Below are positions 17,723-26,716 of a stretch of DNA of 64,000 nt, piece by piece. The position numbers and the translations under genes are program-made. The notes below the pieces were generated by a model. It was not told the DNA's origin. It saw nothing but the letters and a program-made list of their open reading frames with translations, and made no database searches. Position 1 is the first letter of the stretch, and every line of letters starts with the position of its first letter. This stretch comes from JAJRVM01 sp963700515 (GTDB lineage Bacteria; Planctomycetota; Planctomycetia; Pirellulales; Pirellulaceae), in the NCBI GenBank assembly GCA_963700515.1, contig CAVOXY010000024.1:1-64000 (forward strand). Reading direction: 5' to 3'.

Positions 17723-19342
17723 ATGATGACAGTAACCGGACAACCAAGACTTCTGGTCGTTGATGACGAAGAAGCAATTTGCGAGGGATGCCGGCGCATC
17801 CTCTCGCGGCAGGGGTTTGCTGTCGATAAGACCAGCGATCCACACGAGGGTTTGAGTCGGGCCACAACGGACGATTACGCGGCGATTCTGCTCGACATCA
17901 AAATGCCGGAGATGACAGGACTCGATTTTCTCTCGGCACTACGCAGCAAGCGGCAGGACATTCCGGTGATCCTGATGACCGGGTTTCCGAGTGTTCCCAC
18001 CGCCGTGTCAGCCATTAGCCTGGGTGCCGCCGGTTACGTGACAAAGCCTTTCACTCCCGAAGAGATCACTCAGGCGGTGCATCGTTTTGCCGCTCAGGAT
18101 CGGACTGCCATGAGCGAGACGAAGCCGACCGATCGGGGATCTACTTCCGTCAGGCAACCGGCACCCGGCACTCCGGTCAAATTCTGGCACGAAGCCTGGC
18201 TGCGTCAGGAGCCCAATTCCGAATACCGCTGTGGCGCCGTGTTGGCCGGCCTGCTCTCCCGCGACATCGAGAGTGTGCGACTTCCCAGGATCGGAGAGGT
18301 CGTCTATCAGGGATTACCGATGGCCAGTATTTCCACCCGTGATGGTCAGATGCGCACCATCTGCTCGCCCCTGACCGGCGTGGTGGAGTCGGTCAATTCG
18401 CAGTTGGCAGCGCATAAAGAGTGGTTGTTTGATGATCCATGTGGTGCCGGTTGGATTGCCGATCTCTGTGCCACCCGCGACGAAGAGGAACTGAAGGGCT
18501 GCCTGACGCGGGGCATGTTGGTACTGTCAGCCAATGCCGAGGTGGCCGAGGATTACATGCAGCGACTGTTGCGTGTCGGGTGTCATCCGCGGGCGTGTAT
18601 TGGTCGCGGCGCGGGCCGGGGCTGGGAAGAGATGACACAGCGACTGGCGACGCACCACGATGATGTCGTGTTGATGGACGCCGCCTCGTTGGCTGACGAT
18701 GGTCCCAAGATGGCAGCCAACATCAACGTACTGGCTCCCTCCGCCAAGATCATCGTCGTCGCTTCTCCGGAGTGCCCGTGGGAAGCCGCCTATCGGTCCA
18801 AACGCATCTTCTACTATGTCGTCGAACCGTTTGAGAACCAGGAGATTGTGGAAGTCCTGAATTCTGCCTTTGCGATGCCGGTCGTGCGCCGGGGTCGGGA
18901 CAACCGCTCCGCCACGGTCGAACGCATCGCGCAGATCAACATTACGAATCGGCAAGGCGACGAAGTAACGCTGGTTGCCACACCGGGGATGCTCTACCGC
19001 AACGCCGGCCTGGGGGCCGAGATCCGTGGCCTGATCTACGATCGGCTCTATCCCATCCAGACGATTCCGGGGAAGGCGAGTGTGGCCCCCCGCGATGTGT
19101 TGAATCTGGCTCACAAGTGCGATCGCGTGGTCGTGCTGGAGAGCAAGGATATGGGGCGTCTCCCCGGCTCGCTGGTTCGCGATCAGGGGGCGGAACTCTC
19201 CGCGTTGGGCGGTGATACCGCGGCCGGTGTTACCACGCTCGCGATCCAAACTCCTGGCGACGATCCCTGCGTCGACGCGCTCGACACGCGTCTCATCGTG
19301 CAACTAGCTCGGCACATCGTCGAGGTCATGGCCAACGCGTGA
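17723..19342 (+). CDS. Response regulator fused to a GcvH-like domain
   Basis: An intact protein of 539 residues. Residues 8-125 are a receiver (LLVVDDEEAICEG, acceptor Asp in ILLDIKMPEM, Lys in YVTKPFTPEEI). Residues of about 165-255 resemble the glycine-cleavage H protein: VRLPRIGEVVYQGLPMASI, CSPLTGVVESVN and DDPCGAGWIADL. The lipoyl-lysine position is Gly, so it is probably not lipoylated. The rest contains a second receiver-like fold (VLSANAEVAEDYMQRLLR, DDVVLMDAAS) and an unassigned C-terminus (KCDRVVVLESKDMGR). AGGAG precedes the ATG. Its place between the sigma-54 system and the hdr genes suggests a regulatory or scaffold role; the function is unknown. Confidence 0.75.
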   Translation: MMTVTGQPRLLVVDDEEAICEGCRRILSRQGFAVDKTSDPHEGLSRATTDDYAAILLDIKMPEMTGLDFLSALRSKRQDIPVILMTGFPSVPTAVSAISLGAAGYVTKPFTPEEITQAVHRFAAQDRTAMSETKPTDRGSTSVRQPAPGTPVKFWHEAWLRQEPNSEYRCGAVLAGLLSRDIESVRLPRIGEVVYQGLPMASISTRDGQMRTICSPLTGVVESVNSQLAAHKEWLFDDPCGAGWIADLCATRDEEELKGCLTRGMLVLSANAEVAEDYMQRLLRVGCHPRACIGRGAGRGWEEMTQRLATHHDDVVLMDAASLADDGPKMAANINVLAPSAKIIVVASPECPWEAAYRSKRIFYYVVEPFENQEIVEVLNSAFAMPVVRRGRDNRSATVERIAQINITNRQGDEVTLVATPGMLYRNAGLGAEIRGLIYDRLYPIQTIPGKASVAPRDVLNLAHKCDRVVVLESKDMGRLPGSLVRDQGAELSALGGDTAAGVTTLAIQTPGDDPCVDALDTRLIVQLARHIVEVMANA

Positions 19343-19351
19343 GCGGGCATC

Positions 19352-19395
19352 CGCGCACGACGTGCATGTTTGTGGCTGCGGCATGCTGCCGCAGC
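19352..19395. repeat. Dispersed hairpin element, copy 2
   Basis: It shares about 29 of 32 bases with the element at 10755. Here GCTGCGGCA (19375-19383) pairs perfectly with TGCCGCAGC (19387-19395) around a 3-base loop, 10 bases after the stop of the receiver-GcvH gene. It may work as a terminator or processing hairpin between that gene and the hdr operon, but has no T-run. The remaining gap to 19707 shows no gene. Confidence 0.55.
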
Positions 19396-19707
19396 GGTTG
19401 GAGTGTTGGAGTGTGGGAGTGTTGGGGAAATAACCCAACCTCCCAACGAACGAAACATGAAGTGGATCGACCAGATATATGCTCGTGCCTGTTACTCGCT
19501 CCTCCATGACTCCACCACCCCGGAATCACGCAGACAGCGGCAAAGCCTGGTTCATTCTCACTGGCAGAACTGGTGGAGTAGCCCGGAGTTAGCTTCCAGA
19601 GAGTCGAATTTGTTTCGTATTTGGTGCTTCGGATGTCGAACTGGAAACGGGCCCGCATCTAACACGCCATGACGTTGAACCAACCGCGCAAAGCCTCCGC
19701 GTGAGCC

Positions 19708-20292
19708 ATGTCCACGAACAATCAGCATCCGCGGCACGACATCGCCTCCCACGCTCCCACGCGGCTCGTGGACTGCTACCAGTGCGGCAAATGCTCCGGC
19801 GGCTGTCCCATGGGGCATCACATGGATCTGTTGCCTCACCAGTTGATACACCTGCTGCACCTCGGCCACTTGGAACGTGCCATCGCCTGTGACACGATCT
19901 GGCAATGTGTGTCTTGCCAGACCTGCACGTCGCGATGTCCCCAGTCGGTCGACTGTGCCGGCGTGATGGACGTGTTGCGGCAGATGGCCGTCGAGCGGGG
20001 TGTGGCGTCGAGGTCCCAGAAGCGGATCTGGTCCTTTCATCAAGCGTTTCTCAACAATGTGCGACGCAACGGCAGGCTCAGCGAACTGGAACTGATCGGG
20101 GTCGTGAAGACGACAGCATTTGCGGACGACTGGAGTATACGGGGCCTCTGCAAGGACAGCTTCCTGGCGCCGCGGTTGATGCGGCGAGGGAAGTTCCACC
20201 TGATCAGCGAGAAGGTGCGGGACCGCTCGGTGGTACGACGGATCTTCCAGCGGTGCCAGTGGCCAGCATCTGGTGGAGGTTCCCACGAGTGA
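19708..20292 (+). CDS. hdrC: Heterodisulfide reductase-like subunit HdrC
   Basis: A 194-residue iron-sulfur protein with two [4Fe-4S] motifs, CYQCGKCSGGCPMG and CVSCQTCTSRCPQ, followed by helices, as in HdrC. It passes electrons between HdrA and HdrB. It is the first gene of the hdr-flx operon, and its stop overlaps the GTG of hdrB by 4 bases. The ATG at 19708 follows GCGTGAGCC with only a weak ribosome site. Confidence 0.92.
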   Translation: MSTNNQHPRHDIASHAPTRLVDCYQCGKCSGGCPMGHHMDLLPHQLIHLLHLGHLERAIACDTIWQCVSCQTCTSRCPQSVDCAGVMDVLRQMAVERGVASRSQKRIWSFHQAFLNNVRRNGRLSELELIGVVKTTAFADDWSIRGLCKDSFLAPRLMRRGKFHLISEKVRDRSVVRRIFQRCQWPASGGGSHE

Positions 20293-21125
20293 AAGTCGGC
20301 TACTACCCAGGTTGTGCACTGCACGGGACCTCAAACGACTACGAGCAGTCGTTGCGCACCTGCCTGCAGCAGTTTGGCATCCAGCTTGACGAACTGGACG
20401 AATGGATCTGCTGTGGTGCCACCGCTGCGCACACGCTCAACGCTGTTGGCCACGGCTTGCCGGCCCGCAATCTCGCCCTGGCGCGGCAGCAAGGCCATCA
20501 GCAGTTGCTGGCTCCTTGTCCGATGTGCTCGCGGCAACTGCTGCAAGCCAACGCTGATTTGCGGGATGGACGGCTGCGGAGCGAGATGAGCGAGATCGTG
20601 GAGTTACCGGTCGACTCGGACGTGCGCGTGCTGAATCTGATTGAGTTGCTGCAGCAGGTCGATAGCGCAACGCTCTGTGAGAAGGTCGTGGCTCCCTTGG
20701 CAGGGTCGAAACCTGCCTGCTACTACGGCTGTCTGCTGACGCGCCCACCGGCCATCGTGCGGTTCGATGACCCGGAAGATCCGCAGTCGATGGAAACCAT
20801 CTTACGCGTTTGCGGTGCCGAGCCGGTGGCATGGAACTACCGGACGCGGTGTTGTGGCGCCGGCATGACGCTGGCGAACGAGGCCACGGTGCTGGAACTG
20901 TCGCACAAGATTCTCGCAGACGCCCGCGAACACGGCGCAAACTGTCTGGTGGTTGCCTGTCCGATGTGCCATGTGAATCTGGACATGAAGCAAGCGGCGA
21001 TTCAACGCCACGATCGGACGCTTCCGGCCATGCCGGTCTACTACCTGACCGATCTGGTCGGTCGCGCCCTGGGACTCAGCGACCGGCAGCTGGGCGTCGA
21101 TCGACATTTTGTGACCGTAGGATGA
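20289..21125 (+). CDS. hdrB: Heterodisulfide reductase-like subunit HdrB
   Basis: 278 residues with two complete CCG cysteine domains: YYPGCALHG, WICCGATAAH, LAPCPMCSRQ, then CYYGCLLTRP, TRCCGAGMTL, VACPMCHVNL. In methanogens this subunit holds the two non-cubane clusters that reduce the CoM-CoB disulfide. Bacterial versions have an unknown disulfide or thiol substrate (DsrC-like proteins are candidates in sulfate reducers). The GTG start at 20289 overlaps the hdrC stop, and the product then begins directly with KVGYYPGC, as in other HdrB proteins. Confidence 0.93.
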   Translation: MKVGYYPGCALHGTSNDYEQSLRTCLQQFGIQLDELDEWICCGATAAHTLNAVGHGLPARNLALARQQGHQQLLAPCPMCSRQLLQANADLRDGRLRSEMSEIVELPVDSDVRVLNLIELLQQVDSATLCEKVVAPLAGSKPACYYGCLLTRPPAIVRFDDPEDPQSMETILRVCGAEPVAWNYRTRCCGAGMTLANEATVLELSHKILADAREHGANCLVVACPMCHVNLDMKQAAIQRHDRTLPAMPVYYLTDLVGRALGLSDRQLGVDRHFVTVG

Positions 21126-21131
21126 GCAGCC

Positions 21132-23131
21132 ATGGCTCGAATCGGGGTTTTCACTTGTTGGTGTGGCGAGAACATCGCGCGGACGGTCGATGTGCAGAGC
21201 GTGGCTGAATCGATCGCGCGAGAACCGGCGTCGTCTGTTCGCTGGCCTTCAAGTACATGTGCAGCGAGCCGGGCCAGTCGCTCCTGCGCCGGAAGATCGT
21301 GGAAGAGAGAATGGACGGCCTGGTGGTCGCCTCCTGTTCGCCCCACATGCATCTGCGCACGTTTCGCAAGGCGGCGTGGCCGCCGGTTTGAACCCCTACC
21401 TGGTCGAGATGGCGAATATCCGCGAGCACTGCTCCTGGGTCCATCACGATCGAGAGCAAGCGACCAACAAGGCCATTGAGCTGGTCCGCATGGCGGTCGC
21501 GAAGGTGCGACGGAATCGGCCGCTCGAGTCCATTCGTGTGCCGCTCGAGCGGCGAGCGCTGGTGATTGGAGGAGGCGTGGCTGGTATTCAGGCGGCGCTT
21601 GATATCGCGGACGCCGGTTATCCGGTCGTGCTGGTGGAACGAGAGCCGTCGATTGGCGGCAAGATGGCCGGTCTTTCCGAGACGTTCCCCACCCTGGACT
21701 GTTCCCAGTGCATCCTCACGCCTCGCATGGTCGATGTCGCTCAACATCCAAACATCACGCTCCACACCTACTCGGAGGTGGAATCGGTCGAGGGATATCT
21801 TGGCAACTTCCGCGTCCAAATTCGCCAGAAGGCTCGCTACGTCGACATCGATCGCTGTACCGGCTGTGGCGAATGCTGGAACGCTTGCCCGTCGAAAGAG
21901 AATCGCAGCGAGTTTGACTACGGACTGGGAAATCGCACGGCCATCTACGTGCCGTTTCCACAAGCCGTACCCGCTCGTCCCGTCATTGATGCCCGGGCGT
22001 GCCTCAAGATCACGAAGGGACGCTGTGGCATTTGTCAGAAGAAGTGCCAGGCCCAGGCGATCGACTTTGACGAGCAAGATCGCATCGTGGAAGAGGAAGT
22101 CGGTGCCATTGTGGTGGCGACCGGCTACGAACTCTACAACATCGGCTCTCGTCCAAAAGGCTCACCCGTCGCGGGCTACGGTGAATATGGGTACGGTCGA
22201 TATCCCGACGTCATCGACTCGCTGCAGTTCGAGCGGCTGGCGTCGGCCTCAGGGCCTACCGACGGCAGAATCCAACGGCCTTCGGACGGGCGCGAGCCGA
22301 AGACCGTGGTCTTCATCAGCTGCGTCGGCTCGCGCGACAGGGCCAAGGGAATTTCGTACTGCTCGAAAATCTGTTGCATGGTCAACGCGAAACACTCGAT
22401 GCTCTACCGGCACAAAGTCCACGATGGACAGGCACACGTGTTCTATATGGATATTCGCGCCGGTGGGAAGGACTACGACGAGTTCGTGCGGCGGGCGATT
22501 GAACAGGATGGGGCGCAGTATCATCGCGGCCGGGTTTCTGAGATCTCACAGAAGGATGGGCAACTGTTGGTCCGCGGCGTGGATACGTTGGCCGCTGTCC
22601 CACTGACGATCGCCGCCGATATGGTGGTACTGGCCAATGCCATCATCCCCGCCCACGGTGCCCAACAGCTGGCCCAGAAATTGAACGTCGGGTACGACGA
22701 AATCGGGTTCCTCTCCGAATCGCATCCCAAGCTGCGACCGGTGGAAACCAACGCCGCTGGCGTCTTTGTGTGCGGCGCCTGTCAGGGCCCCAAGGACATT
22801 CCCGAATCGGTGGCCCAGGCTACGGCCGCGGCCGGCAAGGTCCTCATCATGTTCGCCCGGGATCACCTGACCCGTGAACCGGAAGTGGCCCATATCGATC
22901 AGCGACTGTGCAGTGGGTGTTTCACCTGCCTCCGAGCCTGCCCCTACCAGGCGATCAGCCGTCAGGAGATCACCGACCGTACGGGAGCTGTCGTGCGATG
23001 CGCGGCCCAAGTCAATCCGGGGCTGTGCATGGGCTGTGGCACGTGCGTGGCTGTCTGCCCGTCCAAGAGCGCGGACTTGGCTAGGGTTTTCCGAACAACA
23101 AGTGTACGGGATGGTGGAGAGTCTGGCATGA
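21132..23131 (+). CDS. hdrA: Heterodisulfide reductase-like flavoprotein HdrA, frameshifted
   Basis: FAD-binding core subunit of about 660 residues. It has the N-terminal domain ARIGVFTCWCGENIA and VVASCSPHMHLRTF, the FAD loop VIGGGVAGIQAALDIADAG with SIGGKMAGLSE, Fe-S motifs DCSQCIL, CTGCGECWNACP and CGICQKKCQA, and a C-terminal double ferredoxin (CSGCFTCLRACP, CMGCGTCVAVCP). The flavin is where electron bifurcation takes place in Hdr complexes. Frame changes lie near 21235, 21385 and 23080. After the last one the protein ends GFSEQQVYGMVESLA, the usual HdrA end, with a stop overlapping the flxD ATG by 4 bases. A reader who ignores that indel would see a false HdrA-MvhD fusion. Confidence 0.9.
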
Positions 23132-23565
23132 GCTGCGAATCGTTCGAACCGAAAATCATTGCGTACGTCTGCAACTGGTGCAGCTACCTGGGAGCCGATC
23201 TGGCGGGGACGAACCGCCTGGAATACCCCAGCAATGTACGCGTTGTGCGACTGCCTTGTACCGGCCGGATTGATTTCAACTTGATCGTCAAGGCGTTTGA
23301 GGTAGGCGCCGACGCGGTCCTCGTTTCAGGTTGCCATCCCGGTGACTGCCATTACACCTCAGGGAACTACCATGCTCGCCGTCGCTGGATGTTGTTTCAG
23401 AAGCTGCTCGCCACACTCGGCATCGATCTGCAGCGCATTCACTTCACCTGGATCTCTGCGGCGGAAGGGAAGAAGTGGCAGGAAGTAGTCAGTGCGATCA
23501 CGCAGACCACGCGTCAACTTGGCCCGTACCAGGCCTATCAGCAGATCTGTGAGGAAAACCGATGA
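23128..23565 (+). CDS. flxD: MvhD/FlxD-like [2Fe-2S] electron-transfer subunit
   Basis: 145 residues of the MvhD family (methyl-viologen-reducing hydrogenase delta subunit): KIIAYVCNWCSYLGADLAG, VRVVRLPCTGRID, VLVSGCHPGDCHY. It carries electrons from the input module to HdrA; in Flx-Hdr complexes this role belongs to FlxD. It starts at the ATG that overlaps the hdrA stop, and its own stop overlaps the next ATG, so three genes are translationally coupled. Confidence 0.88.
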   Translation: MSCESFEPKIIAYVCNWCSYLGADLAGTNRLEYPSNVRVVRLPCTGRIDFNLIVKAFEVGADAVLVSGCHPGDCHYTSGNYHARRRWMLFQKLLATLGIDLQRIHFTWISAAEGKKWQEVVSAITQTTRQLGPYQAYQQICEENR

Positions 23566-24404
23566 TCGGCGAAATCCGCAGCCTCTGCCGCCGACTCCTC
23601 GGAGAGGGAACGATCCAGGCAATCATCGGCTATGGGCAGGTTTCGGGAGCCGTCACGGCCCATCCTCTCATCATTACCCGAGTGGCCAATGTCGATGATC
23701 TCGTCTGGAATCGTACCTGCCATCATAATCTGGTCGCCTACTTGACTCGTGCCGAAGTCAAATCGCTCGGACGCGCTGCCGTCATCGTCAAGGCATGTGA
23801 TGAACGAGCATTGATCGTTCTCCAACGCGAGTCGCAGCTTGATCGAGAGCAGCTTTATGTCATCGGCGTGCCGTGCGATGCTGAGCACCTGCCGGGTGAA
23901 GAGAAATGTACCGCGTGTACGACGAAGGTGCCTCGCCACGCCGACGTCGTCGTGGGGTCGGTGGATCGGTTGCCAGAGGGCCAGGGCAGTCGCTACGAGG
24001 CCCTCGACCGATTTCTCGAGAAATCGCCTGCCGAGCGGATGGAGTACTGGCAGCGCGAACTACTGCGTTGCACGAAGTGCTATGCCTGCCGCCAGGTCTG
24101 CCCACTCTGCTATTGCCAGCGCTGCATCGTCGATAAAAATCAACCCGTCTGCATCGATCCTTCGGCCACGGTCAAGGGAGATTTTGCCTGGCATATTACG
24201 CGGGCCTTTCACCTGGCCGGACGGTGCATCGGCTGTGATGCGTGCACGCGAGCTTGCCCGGCGGGCATCGATCTGCGGCTGCTTAATCTGACGCTGGCGC
24301 GAGCTGCCGAGGAGGATTTTGGCTACCGAGCGGGTGAGGATCGAGACGCCCCGCCCCTCATCGGGGCCTACTCCCGGCAGGACCAAGAAAGCTTCATTCG
24401 ATGA
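23562..24404 (+). CDS. Flx-type iron-sulfur subunit (FlxB-like)
   Basis: 280 residues. The N-terminal half resembles the beta subunit of F420-type hydrogenases and formate dehydrogenases (AIIGYGQVSGAV, VIVKACDERAL, VIGVPCDAEH, CTACTTKVP). The C-terminal half has two ferredoxin motifs, CTKCYACRQVCPLCYC and CIGCDACTRACPAG. It overlaps the neighbours on both sides by 4 bases. The gene set fits the FlxABCD-HdrABC complex of anaerobes, an NADH dehydrogenase/heterodisulfide reductase. Whether this one corresponds to FlxB or FlxC I cannot settle by eye, so no symbol is given. Confidence 0.78.
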   Translation: MIGEIRSLCRRLLGEGTIQAIIGYGQVSGAVTAHPLIITRVANVDDLVWNRTCHHNLVAYLTRAEVKSLGRAAVIVKACDERALIVLQRESQLDREQLYVIGVPCDAEHLPGEEKCTACTTKVPRHADVVVGSVDRLPEGQGSRYEALDRFLEKSPAERMEYWQRELLRCTKCYACRQVCPLCYCQRCIVDKNQPVCIDPSATVKGDFAWHITRAFHLAGRCIGCDACTRACPAGIDLRLLNLTLARAAEEDFGYRAGEDRDAPPLIGAYSRQDQESFIR

Positions 24405-25438
24405 CAAAACTCCAGTCGACGACCAGGATCCTCTCCAAGTCGAGGTTGTTGGAGGCTGCCGCCTGCTGGTTGGCCGAAGGCCGACGCGTGGCCGGTCCGC
24501 GGAGGCTGCGCCCCGACTTGATCCATTACGGATGGCTGGCCAATCCGCTCGATCTGATCACCGATGGATTCATCAAGCCGGCGAACTCCATCAAGTCCGT
24601 GGTCTTGCCAAGTCACGAAACGCTGTGTGCCTATCAAGGAGAGGGCCGGCAAGTAGAACTGGTGCCGCTGCAGCTCCCCGCGGAACCACAGATTCTGCTT
24701 GCCGCCCGCCCCTGCGATGCCGCCGCGCTACCCATCCTGGATCATGTGTTCAATTGGGACTACCGCGATTCACTCTACAACCGGCGTCGCGAGCTGACGA
24801 CTGTTGTCACGTTGGCCTGCCAAGAACATGACTCGTTTTGTTTTTGTACCAGCGTCGGTTTGGCCCCCGACAGCACTCGCGGAGCAGATGCGATGCTCGT
24901 CCCGTTGAGTGACGATTCCTTTGAAGTCCGCCTGGTGACCGAGAAGGGGGCTGCCTTGCTGGAAATATGGACCGACGAATCAGATCGAGGCTCCGCGGTA
25001 GGGCCCGGCCCGGAACGGCAATTCTACGCGGACGACATTCGTCAGCGGTTGTCTCAGACAACGCACGACGTGCCGTCGGCAGACATCCTGACGAACATCA
25101 CGTTGGGATGCCTCGGCTGCGGAGCATGCGCGCACAACTGCCCGACCTGCTATTGCTTTGACATCGTAGATCTGCCGCATCGCGGCGGCGGACGCCGGGT
25201 CAGAAACTGGGATTCTTGCCAGAACGTGACGTACTCCCTGCACGCCTCCGGGCACAACCCGCGCCCCAATCAGGCCGCCCGACAGCGAAACCGAATCAGG
25301 CACAAGTATCAGACGTACCCGGAGAAATTCGGCGACATCTTGTGCACGGGATGCGGTACCTGCGGTCGGAACTGCCCGGCCGGCTTGGGCGTGCGACGGG
25401 TGCTCGGTGATGTCGTGGCGGGGAGTCCTGGTCGATGA
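24401..25438 (+). CDS. AsrA/FlxC-like 4Fe-4S dicluster subunit
   Basis: 345 residues like the anaerobic sulfite reductase subunit A family. The N-terminal region has NPLDLITDGFIKPANSIKSV, RPCDAAALPILDHVF and HDSFCFCTSVGL. Two [4Fe-4S] motifs follow, CLGCGACAHNCPTCYC and CTGCGTCGRNCPAGLG. Such proteins form the iron-sulfur wire between an FAD/NAD(P)H subunit and the partner complex. It overlaps the preceding gene by 4 bases (ATGA). A 271-base gap separates it from the flavin subunit gene, the only long gap in the operon. Confidence 0.82.
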   Translation: MTKLQSTTRILSKSRLLEAAACWLAEGRRVAGPRRLRPDLIHYGWLANPLDLITDGFIKPANSIKSVVLPSHETLCAYQGEGRQVELVPLQLPAEPQILLAARPCDAAALPILDHVFNWDYRDSLYNRRRELTTVVTLACQEHDSFCFCTSVGLAPDSTRGADAMLVPLSDDSFEVRLVTEKGAALLEIWTDESDRGSAVGPGPERQFYADDIRQRLSQTTHDVPSADILTNITLGCLGCGACAHNCPTCYCFDIVDLPHRGGGRRVRNWDSCQNVTYSLHASGHNPRPNQAARQRNRIRHKYQTYPEKFGDILCTGCGTCGRNCPAGLGVRRVLGDVVAGSPGR

Positions 25439-25442
25439 CACA

Positions 25443-25475
25443 CGCGCACGGTGTGCGCATGTTTGTGACGCCGGC
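25443..25475. repeat. Dispersed hairpin element, copy 3 (partial)
   Basis: It matches the elements at 10755 and 19352 over GCGCATGTTTGTG and flanking bases, but diverges at the 3' side. It sits 5 bases after the stop of the AsrA-like gene. The remaining gap to 25709 shows no gene; a TTGACA occurs at 25609 without a well-spaced -10. Confidence 0.4.
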
Positions 25476-25709
25476 TGCTTGATGGGAAATGAATCGGGAA
25501 TGCGGAATGCGAAATAGGCAATACGGAAGGAGAAAATGCGTGATCGGTGTAATTGTGATTCCGCATTGCGCATGGCGCAGTCCCTAATCGTTCGGGTGAC
25601 CCAAGTTGACAGAACCAGCGTCCGTAAAGCCTATTGTGGTTGTGACCATCGGCCGCGTTAGAGTGTTGCACGTCCATTTGTTGAAATACGTACGTCAGGC
25701 AGACAAAAA

Positions 25710-26585
25710 ATGAGTTCCCCCTCGCACACCGCCGTTCCACTCTCCTTTGACGACAAGAATGTCTATCAGTCCGACCTGATGGAAGTGGTGCAAGTACGTC
25801 AGCAGACAAGCGACGTGAAGAGTGTACGGATTCGCTTTGTGCGCCAAGCACGAGCCGCATCATTTGCGTTTCAGGTCGGCCAGTTCGGCATGTTCTCCCT
25901 CTTCGGGTTGGGTGAGTCCCCGTTCAATATCTGCTCCAGCTCCACCTGGAAAGGCTTCCTCGAATTCTGTTTTCGCAAAACGGGACGGGTGACCGAGGGG
26001 CTCTGGCATCTGGAGCCGGGCGACGTGATCGGATTTCGCGGTCCATATGGCAACGGCTATCCGATGCGCGCGTGGGAAGGTAAGGACCTGGTCTTTGTCG
26101 GCGGCGGGATTGCCATGCCGCCGATTCGATGTGCCATCTGGTACGCGCTCGAGCACCGCGAGCGCTATGGCACCATCTCGATCGTTTACGGCGCTCGTAC
26201 CGATCAGGACCTCGTGTTCCATGATGAACTAAAGGCATGGTCCGAAATCAAAGGGGTCCGTGTCGTTCGCTGTGTCGACCCGGGCGGTGCGAGCAGCCAG
26301 TGGGATGGCGAAGTGGGGTTTGTCCCCAGTGTGCTCGAACGGGTCAGGCTCGACGCGCACAATGCCGTGGCCCTCGTGATCGGTCCCCCCGTGATGATCC
26401 GCTTTACACTCCCCGTACTCGCTCAGCTGGGGCTCCCCGACAGCCGGATCTACACGAGCCTCGAGAATCGCATGAAGTGTGGAATCGGTAAATGCGGCCG
26501 CTGCAACTGCGGACCATTCTATGTCTGCAAGGATGGCCCCGTGCTGACCATGGAGCAGCTGAAGAAACTGCCGGCCGACTATTGA
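25710..26585 (+). CDS. flxA: FAD/NAD(P)H-binding oxidoreductase subunit (FlxA/AsrB-like)
   Basis: 291 residues of the ferredoxin-NADP reductase fold as in AsrB, PyrK and FlxA. It has an FAD-binding beta barrel (FQVGQFGMFSLFGLGESPFNI), an NAD(P) loop (DLVFVGGGIAMPPIR), YTSLENRMKCGIGKCGRCN, and a final CKDGPV; the cysteines bind a [2Fe-2S] cluster. It would oxidise or reduce NAD(P)H and exchange electrons with the two Fe-S subunits, FlxD and HdrA. It completes the hdrCBA-flx set. Genes convergent to it begin after the MITE-like element. Confidence 0.85.
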   Translation: MSSPSHTAVPLSFDDKNVYQSDLMEVVQVRQQTSDVKSVRIRFVRQARAASFAFQVGQFGMFSLFGLGESPFNICSSSTWKGFLEFCFRKTGRVTEGLWHLEPGDVIGFRGPYGNGYPMRAWEGKDLVFVGGGIAMPPIRCAIWYALEHRERYGTISIVYGARTDQDLVFHDELKAWSEIKGVRVVRCVDPGGASSQWDGEVGFVPSVLERVRLDAHNAVALVIGPPVMIRFTLPVLAQLGLPDSRIYTSLENRMKCGIGKCGRCNCGPFYVCKDGPVLTMEQLKKLPADY

Positions 26586-26607
26586 GGAAACAGTGTTCTG
26601 TTACTTA

Positions 26608-26697
26608 GGAGCTCTAACAAAACGTGGTTTGTGACGTCGGTTCATGCGGCGAAACCAGCTGAGCAGCATGCTGCATCGGCGGTTTTGTTAGAGCTCC
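26608..26697. mobile_element. MITE-like element, 90 bp, with 16-bp perfect inverted repeats
   Basis: The ends are GGAGCTCTAACAAAAC (26608-26623) and its exact complement (26682-26697). TTA flanks both sides (26605-26607 and 26698-26700), which would be a 3-base target duplication. It is too short for a gene. It lies between the converging flxA-like and nitrilase genes, so its hairpin may now also end transcription. A TNA duplication is known for part of the IS5 family; this link is a guess. Confidence 0.7.
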
Positions 26698-26716
26698 TTA
26701 CTCTTACGCGTAAGAG

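Noticed and set aside
21163..23565. HdrA-MvhD fusion protein
   Set aside because: The frame runs through, but a one-base change near 23080 restores the normal HdrA end and a stop that overlaps the flxD ATG.
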